Assembly: GCF_902459465.1 (NCBI RefSeq)
Contig: NC_047066.1
Coordinates: forward strand, 6,505,047 to 6,569,046
DNA length: 64,000 nucleotides
Direction of reading: 5' to 3'
Origin: Asterias rubens
Taxonomy: Eukaryota; Echinodermata; Asteroidea; Forcipulatida; Asteriidae
The notes below the pieces were generated by a model. It saw nothing but the letters and a program-made list of their open reading frames with translations. It was not told where the DNA came from and ran no database searches. Position numbers and translations under genes: made by a program. This document shows, piece after piece, positions 43,438-54,800 of this stretch. How positions within the stretch are numbered: the stretch's first letter is position 1; each line of letters starts with the position of its first letter.

Positions 43438-45852
43438 CGGGCTTTTAATATTAACCCCCAAACGCAAAGAAAGTCTAACAAACTTGTCGGCTCACCACTC
43501 AAGTACCTTTGAGTTGAACTTATCTTCGAGTTGAACTTGGACTGTCTATTAGGCCTTCGTCTTGAGTGTCATTTACGAGGAACGATGCGTTGTCACGGCG
43601 TCAGGATTCGTGTGTCGGCCCCGGCCGTGAACCAATTTGACATCAATTTCCGAACGCCTTCAAAGAAAGTTTTAACTTGATGTAGTAGTTTATGTCTTTT
43701 TATTTTCTGTTACTACTTTTCTCAAGTCAAGGCCGCCCAGTGATGACGCATAGCGATGTACTACGCCCTGACATTTTGACATAACCGATAAATAAACTCT
43801 TATCAAAAGGCATGATATGTTTAGTCCTTGGGGAAAAAAGGTAGGATTTCATGGAGTAGTCTCTGACTGACCTACATATACACATGATGAATTTTTCAAA
43901 TTGTTCCAAGGCGGAAAACCGGTAATCAGACTACATTAGGGAGAATATCTTGCCTGTCTTCGGGTGAAAAAGAACTGACATTTTGACGTAAATGATGAAT
44001 AAACTCTCAGTTTTTCTCTGCCTCATTAGATAGCTTTGTCTATTGGTTGTTCCTTTAAAAAAAAATTGTTTCTACTCTTTTCATGAGTTATGGAAATAAA
44101 TGTAAGTTTGAATGAATGAATGAATGAATACAAGGAGGCATGATATAGTTAGTCTTGAAGAAAGCAGGAAGCAGTATTTCACTGAGTACAAAGGCTGAAG
44201 TGTTAATAGATTTTTCAGGCCATTTGATCACAGATTGCTCTAAGGCAGAACAAATCGGAATTATATCAGCAATAATACAATGCCCGTTACTCCGTACACA
44301 CTTTGAGTGAAAAGGAAAACACAATACATGTAGAATGGGGAATTTCTTCACAGGCTTAATTCTTGGACCCTGACTTTTACAGTTACATATTTCACAAATA
44401 AAATAAGAATGAATTGATGGTATTTTGAAGGGAAAAAAATAACACAGTAATTGTTTTCTCCTGCATTGTAACATATGGGAGGTTCTGGGTTTAGAAAAAA
44501 GGGGAACTAAGGCCAGCAAGATATTTTGAGGAACTTCCACATATATGTACATCATACCTCATCCCTGAAACTACAGGTTCAGACCCAATGTAGAATATTT
44601 CGTTCTCCCTTTGGAGACTTTTAACACTCCGCGAGGAAGTTAAACAAGGAGGCCCTAGGGGAGGTTTAACCGAACTTAAATGAACTTAAATTTAATCTAA
44701 AGGCATTGTGATTTAGGGCATCTATGGTGTACTGTGGGAGTTTACTCCATGTTCTAATTTGTCCTGCTATACTTCATTTTGAGAAAACCTTGAAGTCATG
44801 AAAAATCCTGAGAAATCACACGCCTGTAATAAACAAACTAAAATGACTACAGTTTCAAATTTTTATTTTATTTTTTTAATTTCATGTGTAGATTAAAATT
44901 TAAATTTGGTTGTGTATGCAACAGTTATACTTTAACAACGTTAAGAGTGAGGCGAAGGTCTCAAATGTCCACCACTTTCTGGGCAATTGCCAGCAATCCT
45001 TTGAACCACAAGAATGCTCCGCTAAACCGCAGCATTGTGCCGAAGTCTACGAGCAATCCTGAATGAGTGAATCATTTGGAATACTCCAATGGATCATCCT
45101 GACAACACTTATCATTCCATTTAGAATATTCCTGTACCGACATCTGAGACACTCACTAAAGTTCATTTAAGAGCACAGATCATCTCCTGACGATGACTAG
45201 AGCAAGCTAGTCGAAACTTTGAGACCAATTCAGAACTGACTCCGTGGCAGTACAGTTAATTACGATCCTATAAGCTAAAGTAGTAGTCCAGTCTATTTTC
45301 TATACCATCCGCCCTGGTAATAGTTAAAAAGCAGGACAGTTCTTTTTCAGAACTGAGAAGTCTCCCGAACCTCCGATTATCTACTCCGCGGCAGTAGAAT
45401 AAAGCAAGACAGTTCTCCAAGAACTCTACCTGGCAAGTAGATACACACATGGTGTTACCGCAAACCAAATATACATTGGTACCTCACCATGAAACGCCTC
45501 AAATCCTATATAGATAAAAACTTAACATGAAGGAAAGGTAGCTGTTAAACACCTCAATTGTCCAGACCCTCTGGACACGGCCCTGAACCCTGCCCCTGGA
45601 CCACACCCCTGGACCCATCCTTGTACCACACCTAGACCTAGCCTCTGGACACACCTTCTTGAATTGTGCATGGTTTCTTAACGTATGCTTATGCAAAGGT
45701 AAACCCTACAATAAATGATTACCAATATTATTGTCCCTTTGCCAGATTAAAAACAAAATCCTCTATGAAAATTAAATTAAAACAAATTTAAACATATGTT
45801 GTCTCAGGATGAAAAACCCCAATACGTTTATATGACATTTCTGGTCTTAAAT
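43438..45852. other. intergenic, dehydrogenase to DDX52
   Basis: No supported gene. It includes a possible LINE-like 3' end with (GAAT)n tail (about 44040-44130), a hammerhead-like core (45187-45216) and a repeat with CAGTTCTTTTTCAGAACTGA (45330-45500) shared with 28085 and 46395. A 155-codon - strand frame at 44088-44555 has no recognisable domain. A CACACCCCTGGACC-like low-complexity stretch is at 45560-45660. Confidence 0.5.
45187..45216 (+). ncRNA. hammerhead-ribozyme-like core (Penelope-element type)
   Basis: CTGACGA (the conserved CUGANGA box), a perfect 6-bp stem II GACTAG/CTAGTC with loop AGCAAG, then GAAA C. This order is the hammerhead catalytic core. The partner strands of stems I and III and a cleavage triplet are not convincing, so it may be a decayed copy from a Penelope-like retroelement, which are known to carry hammerheads. 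Confidence 0.4.
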
Positions 45853-48800
45853 TTAGTTTTTGTTGCTACCCTTTTTCTTTTTTTTCTTTGGTGCACTGCT
45901 TTTGTCTACTGCATCCTTTACAGTTTCTTGCTTTGGCAAACTTTTACTATTTGAGCTCGGTTTTGATGCCTTCTTTCCCGACACTTGGGGTTTTGAGGCT
46001 TGTTTGACCTTTGACCCTTGGTTGACCTTAGTTTTGGGAACCGGTTTCTTGTCTTTAGATGGCTTCGATTTCTTTGGTTCTCGGTGGTTGACCTCTGAAC
46101 TTTGACTCTTAGGGTCTTTCTGTTGGTTTCCCTTCAAGGACTTCTTGATGATTTCCCTGATGCAAAAAAAGAAAACAAGAATTTTGTCGATGAATTAAAC
46201 GGTAATGGTGATGATATAAACGACTTATTCTAAAAACATTTGAAATAAAGTAACCTAGAGAAACAAAACTGTGCAAATGAAAAAGGCACCACCAAAACTG
46301 GCAAAATAAGCCAAAAACATTACAAAACAAACATAATACATAGCCTTTTAAAAATTCTAACAAGCAAAGGAATATAACACCTATGATGAACACTTAAGCA
46401 AGACAGTTCTTTAAAGAACAAAATATACCTGGCAAGTAGACACACACATTGGGTTACTGCAGGGCAAATATAATGAACACTTATATATAATATTATAATA
46501 CTATCAATATTAAATACACAATGAGGGAGGTAAACAAAACAGAGCAGACAGCTAAAAGAAATATGATTAAGAAAATGATGTAAACGTTTCAAAAGTCTCA
46601 CTTTTTCCTCTTGGCCTTGTTGAGCTCTTGTTTGGGTAGAGTCCGGATTGTTTCTCGTTTCACTGGCTTCTTGGCTAGCCTTTTCCGTTTGCTCCTGGAG
46701 ATGTTAGAACACAATTTTATTAAATTAAATTTAAGTCAACATATACAAGATATTATAGAGAGTATACACAAATAAAAAGTGAGACATGGATGATAAAATA
46801 ATAATAATAATAATAATATCGAAGTCTTATACAATGCACGTATCTAACAACAAGATACTCAAGGCGCTTAGTATATTCATTTATACAGAAAGAGAGATTA
46901 TTGAAAGTTATGAATTCTTAGACCCAATTATGTAGCACCTTATAAGGGGTTTACAAGGTGCAATATCAATACATTACAGTAGAAAAACAAAAACAAGGTA
47001 ATTTAACTTACTTGGTAAGTTTCTTCATTTGTAACATGTACTCGGGAACAGGACACCCAGCGTTGCGCATCACATTGGCAATACTGGAAACAGAAATATT
47101 TAAAAAGCAAACTTTAAAAATGCAAACTTTTCAAGACACTGTTTTCACCCTACACCTAAGCAAAAATGAGCAGGATACAAGTCACAGATTGTACATGTGA
47201 AGTGCTACTTGGCCGCTAACCTTATTCTAGTAAGCGTATTTTTGTGCCTAAGCAACTCTATGAAATTGGGCCTTGGGCCAGTATCACAAAGCAGTCAAAT
47301 TCATTGCAAGACAAATTGTCAGTATTACCAAAGTGATTTGTATTGTGATATCACACTTACTTAGCAACTTTGATTGATTTGCAGTGAAGATCAGTCTCAG
47401 TTCTTTGTGAAATCGGCCCCTGGTCACTTTATGCTTTTATTTTAAAAACTTAAAGGCAGTGGACACAAAATAATTGTTAGCATAAAACTTACTTGGTAAA
47501 AAGCAATGGAGAGCTGTTGATAGTATAAAACATTGTAAGAAACAGCTCCCTCTGAAAGTAACCTAGTTTTCGAGAAAGAAGTAATTTTCCCCAAATTTGA
47601 TTTTGAGACCTCAGAATTAGATTTTGAGGTCCTGAAATCATGCATCTGAAAGTACACAACTTCATGTGACAAGGGTGTTTTTTTCTTTCATTATTATCTT
47701 GCAACTTTCGACAACCAATTGAGCTCAATTGAGAAGACTGGTCTTTGACAATTACCAAAAGTGTCCAGTGTCTTTAAAAGGAACGAAAGAATTATATGAC
47801 TCATTACCTTCTGAGATGTACAGAGTCATCTTCCGTAAAGAACGTGATCGCTTTTCCCGTCCTGCCAGCTCTCCCAGTCCTGCCGATCCGGTGGATGTAG
47901 CTAATAGCGGATGTAGGGAAGTCGTAATTGATGACCACGTTTACCCCCTTGAAGTCAATGCCACGGCCCATCAGCTCCGTGGCTATCAGCACCCAGATCT
48001 TGCCGGTACGGAAACATCTCACAATGTTGTCACGCTGAAGGAAAGTAATAAACACAGAAAATAAATATATGAACTTATTGAAGCATAAATATAAAGACTT
48101 CGGTTCATCAATTGTAGTATTTATTGTTTGTTTGAATTTTATTTGACAGGATGAGTAGGAAACAAGGAGAACTGTTCAGTTCTAAATGTGGGAGGAAACC
48201 CCCACACAGAAAAAACCCACGCAATGTTGTCACGCTGAAGCAAAGAAATAGACAGAAATAAAAACAAGAATTTATTGAAGCAAAATCTAAAACTTAAAGA
48301 GCATCATTGTCGTATTCATAATTTGTTTAAAGGATTTGGGTACCTTTTCAAAATGTCCATAGATTAACATTAAACTTACAGGGTTTGAAGATAATGATAG
48401 TGGAAAGCTTTCCTTCAAATATTACTTACCGAGGTGCTGTAGTTTTTGAGAAATGAGTAAAACAATGTCATGAAAATACGTTTGTAAATGATTAAAATAA
48501 TTTTCCTCTCATGAGACGAAAATTATTTTCATGACATTGTTTTACTCATTTCCCCAAAACTACAGCACCTCAGCACGTAAACACCTCCTTATAAGTGAAT
48601 GCTGTGCGAGTCGCGCGTATCGCGTGATGTCACACAACTGTCTCGGCTGTTGCTCTCGACCAATAGGAATGAAGAAACTGTCTAGTAAGCATAGGTGCAA
48701 ACTCGCATGTCACGCCCATATTTCAACACTTTTTACTGCTCTTAAACAAAGGTTTATACACACCAACGTGACGGCCTCTCGACCAATAGGAATAGCGAAA

Positions 48801-51800
48801 CTGTCTGAGGTATTTATGAATACACATTTAACAGCGTCAGCAACAATAACAGGATGCAGAGGAAACAAGAGGAAATGTTCAGAAGAAAGCTACACACAGA
48901 GAAAACCCAGTAATCAGGTAGGGACTGACAAACCAATTCACAATTAAGTCTCCGGGGGTCGATTTCACAAAGAGTTAGGACTCGTCTTATCTTGAGTTAG
49001 GTCGAGTAACTAGTCCTAACTTGGGATTAATCTTAAGGTCTGCATACTACATTGTACGATGCAGGGTTGGGACTCGTCCGAAGTCCTAAGATTAGTCTTA
49101 AGTTAGGAAGAGTTTTGTGAAATCGACGGCTAGTCTGAGGTGGGATTCGTACTGGGGTCCACAAAGGTGACAGTCAGTAAAAGAAACCACAGAGCCAACC
49201 TGATTACCTGCGTGTATAAATCTCTTTTGGGAGAAGTGTTGGTTCTGAGAAGAACCGCTGTGTTCTCCACTTTTCAAACAGTACATTCTGCTCGTTTTCA
49301 GGAGACAATTACAACCGAAGACTGACGGTGGAAACGTAAAAACAGTATCTGACCTGAGTTTGTGTCTTGTTGGAATGAATGACATCAACGTTGTATCCAT
49401 CGTAGATGAGTTCATGAAATAGTTCTTGCGCTCGCTCCTTGGACTGGACAAAGATGAGAACGGGCGGCTGAAATCCCTGCAAAGATGGAGAGAAAAATAA
49501 TAAAAACATGTTTTGGGGTTCCTGACTGTAATCCCTGCCAAGATGGAGAGAAAAATAATAAAAACATGTTAAGGGGTTTCCTGGCTGAATTCCCTGCAAA
49601 GATGGAGAGAAAAATAATAAAAATATGTGTTTGGGTTCCTATTCTAGACTCAAGCTCTGATGTTTCTGAATGGCAGAGTTTGGGTTTGAGTCATGGTTTG
49701 ACACCTGTGTTCTTGGAGCAGGAAGAAACTTTACCATGATGCTTTGTCCTTCTGATGGGACATTAAGCCGTTGGTCCCGTGTGTTGTGTAATGAAGGTAA
49801 AAGAACCTAGTGCATTTATTTTAAATAAGGGGTTTGCCCTAGTGTGATTGGCTGCAAATTGCAGAAACAGCATTGAATTTGACCTTTTGACTGGCAAAAC
49901 AAAATGTCCTCTTTGGAGGATACAGACATATGTGACCATCCACCACAAATGGGCTGTAAAGTCGCACTTGCACATTGCAGAGCCTATTAAATTGTTTGGG
50001 TTTTCAAGAAAACTTTGAGAAATCTGAATAAAAAAATATGTGGCTTTGAGAAATCATAACTTTGTCAAGAAATATCTGATTTAAATGTGGATGGTATCAT
50101 TTTGAAGCTGATTACACACTCTCTCAAAAAATGCATTAATCCCATAACAGTGAAAGTGTCAACTTTACAGCCCATTGGTGGTGGATGATCACATATTTGT
50201 TTTCGATATCTGACGACGTCATGTCCCATATTTCGTTCTAAAAAAAAATCAACTAAAACAAAATTTTACACCATTTTTAGCGAGAGGTTAGGGACTTCTA
50301 ATTGTTCCCCACATTCATGAGGACTCTATCTATTGAGAAATGAGAGCATTATTAAACTCAGTTTGACCTGAGAGACCCTCTTCATTAATATGAAAGATGT
50401 CTTACTTTTCTGAAGATGTCTCTGACTGCAAGCAGCTTGCCGTGTTCACCACCGACAAATATTAGTTCCTGTTGTATCAGCTCAGTCGCTGTATTCCTGA
50501 GGGTTAAAGGGAAAGCGTTTGGTAATCACTCTTAAAATTAATGGCAATAAAAACATTTGGTATGATTGTATAAAGCATTTTAAGAAACATTTCACTTGGA
50601 AGAAATGCAGGTATGTGTAAAAAAGATTCGAATCTGAGAAGCATTACAGGAAAATTAGTAAATGGCTTAAACAAGAGATCTGGAAAGGGCTTGTTTAAAA
50701 AGAAATGCAAACGCAAACTACAGTTTTAATTGGCCAAAAGAACTGGTGCACCCCCTAAAATGTTACCTTAGTTTAAGTGCATTTAAAACTTCCTACAATA
50801 CTTGCACTTACCTCTGTCCCACAGTAACAGTAATTACGTTATCAAGATTTAATTTACACCACTGTTCCACTTCATGAGTGAATGTAGCACTGAGCATGGC
50901 CCGGCGTACGTGTGTAGAATCACAGGCTTGGTAGATGGTGGCTAGCTGCTCTCGGAAACCTGACTTCCCCTCTTCGAAGAGTTTGTCTGACTCATCTACG
51001 ATCAGCCACTCCACACTGCCAGGGAAGAAGATTGAAGATCAACACTTAATAATAATAAGTGATTTGCTTGCAGATTTTATTTTCACAGAACCTCGAGAAA
51101 ATTACTGAGCAAATAGTGTTTAATACACATCAGTGTAAGGGTAGAAACAAATTATATTCTTTGTCCCCGATGCAAAACTAACAAACTTTAGATGGTGGAT
51201 GTGGTTGATAGAATGACAAACTGTATAACCCGAACAACAAAAATAAAGCAATAAATGAAACCAAAACAAACAGGTTACTCACTTGTTTAACTTGACACCG
51301 GGCGGCTCCTGATTTAGCATATACACAAGCCTGTTAGGTGTGGTCACCAGGATATCTGAAAGAAAACCAGATGAAGATTAAAATTGGTCAAAAAAGCTCC
51401 ACCCACTTTCTCTCCCTTTGCTTTGTTTACCCCTTTTTTCTCTGCTTACTGACTCTCTCTCTCTCTCTATTCATGTATTTCTTTATCTTTATTGTTTTAT
51501 GATCATATTTTTTGGATCTTAAATTTGGACCTTTTAATTATTTAGTTTTTGTCGTTAAAGTTTTCTTGTTGTAAAGTGCCTTGGAGCATTTTTAATGGAT
51601 TTGGCGCTATATAAATGTTTTTATTATTTTTATTATTATTATTATTATTTCCACTTCACTGCTTATGTTACACTCAGTTACCTGTTCATTTTTGTTGTGT
51701 TTTCAGTTTGCCTTCGAGAAAGACTCCGCTAGGGTCGAAATGTCAGGCCATTAATTTGTTTTTGCATTTATACCATCGCTTCATTTGGTTGGTAATTTTT

Positions 51801-54800
51801 TTGCAATTAAATTGAATTTTATTTATTTCATCATAGTTTACAAGTAAAACGTTAAAAACGTTTCCCCTGTGTGCACTAAAAACATTCGAGTTTATTTACT
51901 GATCGGCCAGTAGCGCTTACCGCCGAATTCTGCGCTTACGATCGCGATTCGCCGAATTTCTGCGCCAGCTTTCTAAGCGCAGAATGCCTAGTAATGTGAA
52001 GTACGCAGACGCAGAAGCCCAAATTCGCCGCTAACCCGTGAAATACGCTTGCCGTAAGCACATAATTCCCTGCTTCCGTAAGCGCCGATTCTGTTTCTTA
52101 CGGTAAGCAGAGCCACGAAATTGGGCCCTGGTGGCTAAATCATTGGAGTGTGGGTTTGAACTCCCGTCTAGTGTAGTTTAAATAAGGCACTTAACCATAA
52201 CTGTTTCTCTTATCCCAGGTGTATTAATGGGAAACTGATAGGGCTGAGAAGGGTTTGTGTTGGATTAACCCCTTAGGGCTAATTTAAAGGAGCATGTTGC
52301 TATTGATCGGTCGAGTTCAGTTGGTCTTTGAAAAGCGTTTGTAACCGTTTGTTATAAAATGCAGATGGGTAGAAAGATGTTGTCAAAGTAGAAAACAATG
52401 ATCCACACAAACATTCCTCTAAATTGCACCTTTTCCTTTTACCTCGTCGACTAACACGGTCGGCCATTTATGGGAGTCACATTTTTGACTCCCATAAATG
52501 GCCGACCGTGTTAGTTCGCACAGTAAAAGGAAAACCACGCAATATTGAAGCAAACTTGTGTGGATCATTGTATTCTACTTTTAAAACATCTTTCTAACCA
52601 TATGCATATTATAAAAAACGGTTACAAACGCTTTTTATAGACCAACGCGTCCGATCCAAGGCGACGTGTTCCTTTAACCCAGGTGTATTAATGGGAACCT
52701 GAGAAGGTTTTGTGTTGGATTAACCCCCTTAGGGCTAATTCAAGCAGCTTGGAGTTGTATGCTTCCATATCACACAGTGAGGCAGGCCTATTATTATTCA
52801 ATTTCACAATACAAGACAGTCAAACTTGTTCGATCCTGAGTTATACTGTCCCGATTCTAAGAACACTGGCCTCAGGCCAGCGGTCAAGTTTAAAAATTCA
52901 AGCCCTGGAAACGTATCTAGAACAAGCCAATGACATACCAAACTTCTGGGAAGACTGCGGACCAAACTTCTTGATTGCCTTTGCAGTGTTCTCAATCACG
53001 TGAATACGAAGCCCTCTTCCATCTGCTAACCTCTGGAACTCACGATACGTCTGATTGGCCAGCTCACGGGTCGGCGAAACGACCACTGCGCGGAAACCTT
53101 TCTTTCTTGGCTCCTAAAGATAAAAATAACAATTGAAAATGTGTTATTACAACAACAACAACAACAACAACAACAAAACACCCCAAAAACCGTTACAGGG
53201 TTGAACCCTCACCCAAGACCCCACACCAGGCCTGGATATACACGCGGACACCATGGCCTCTGTTGCCCCTGGTCTTGGCCTCAGTTCCCCTTCAAAAGTT
53301 TCACATAGACTTTAAGATTTCCCAATGGAAGTGCCCTTTCCAAAATAAAAATGGCCTTGCCCTCTCAAAGATGAAATTCTAGGCCTTCCAAACCGCTCCA
53401 ACAAAGAAAGAACACATAATATTTTTACACTTTTGTTATGAAACTACAACTTTGTTCAGCTGTTTCATTTGTAACTCTTAAACTTATGAGAAAATTATGA
53501 CACAAAATGAAACGTGTCCCATATGACCAAATATATGTAAACAAATGCTGTGCAATTTATCAAATTAAACTGTACCTTCAAGTGTGCCAGCACTGGGAGA
53601 ATAAAAGCCGCTGTCTTCCCTGATCCTGTTGGCGCACAAGCTAAAAGTTCCCGTCTCTGTTGCACAACAAACAATATTTCAGGGAAGGGGTCAAACACTT
53701 GCATTGAACTTTGACAGGCAATGAAGACTTTGGACCACTAGGTGGCAGCAGACTTTTTTTATGTAGTTCTGATCAAGTGACACCTGTGATTCATGCAGCT
53801 AGCTAAAGACAGAATAATTGATTGCAGTCTTTGAGACCTTAGTAGTAGGGCTCTACAACCACCTTTTAAATGCAGTGGCCAATTTTGGTAATTACTCAAA
53901 ATAATTGTTAGCATAAAAACTAACTTGGTAACAAGCAATGGAGAGCTAATGATAGTATAAAACATTGTGAGAAACGGCTCCCTCTGAAGTAACATAGTTT
54001 TTCGAGGAAGAAGTTATTTTCAAAGAATTTGATTTCGAGACCTCAGAGTTAGATTTTGAGGTTCTGAAATCAAGCATCTGAAAGCACAGAACTTCATGTG
54101 ACAAGGGTGTTTTTTTCTTCCATTATTATCTCGCAACTTTGACGACAATTGAGTTCAAATTTTCACAGGTTTGTTTTTGTGTGCATATGTTGAGATACAC
54201 TAAGTGAGAAGACTGGTCTTTGACAATTACCAAAGGTGTCTAGTGTCTTTTAGGAGTGTCAATTTATGCGTCAATGAATCAAACCCACCAAACTATGCAT
54301 TTACCAATTCAATTTCAATTAAATTGAATTTTATTTATTTCATCATAGTTTACAAGTAAAAAGTTAAAAATGTTTCCCCTGTGTGCACTAAAAACATTCA
54401 AGTTTATTTACTGATCGACTAGCGCTTACCGCCATTGTAATGAAGTGTTTTGAGAGCATTGTGAAAGAACTTCTCCTGACTTCTCCTACCAGGCTGTTTT
54501 TCGGATGATTTCAAAAGGAAACTTGATAATTTTGAAAATTGTTGACCAAAACAATTGTTGGCAGTAAACAACTTTTGTTTACAAACCTACTCTCGAGTAA
54601 AACATGATGGAAGGGTTGTTCATTGTTGTACTTACATGCAGCATGACGGGTATTGCTTGCATCTGAATCTGTGTGGGAACAACGAAACCGGCTCGGTGTA
54701 TATTCTCAATGATGTCCGAGTGGAGGTTGTATTCAGACTGCAGCTGACTAAACGTCCCCACTGGATCGGGAATGTCCGTTCCACGCACGTGGATCTTGTG

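Noticed and set aside
44088-44555. 155-codon - strand frame between the dehydrogenase and DDX52
   Set aside because: Low-information composition rich in Ile/Cys/Phe/His, ends in a GAAT simple repeat, no domain and no splice partner.
48531-48947. 138-codon + strand frame in DDX52 intron 9
   Set aside because: Starts inside a foldback repeat, no recognisable domain and no splice signals.
49098-49541. 147-codon - strand frame around DDX52 exon 9
   Set aside because: It overlaps exon 9 in another frame; the helicase frame with motif IV is the real one.
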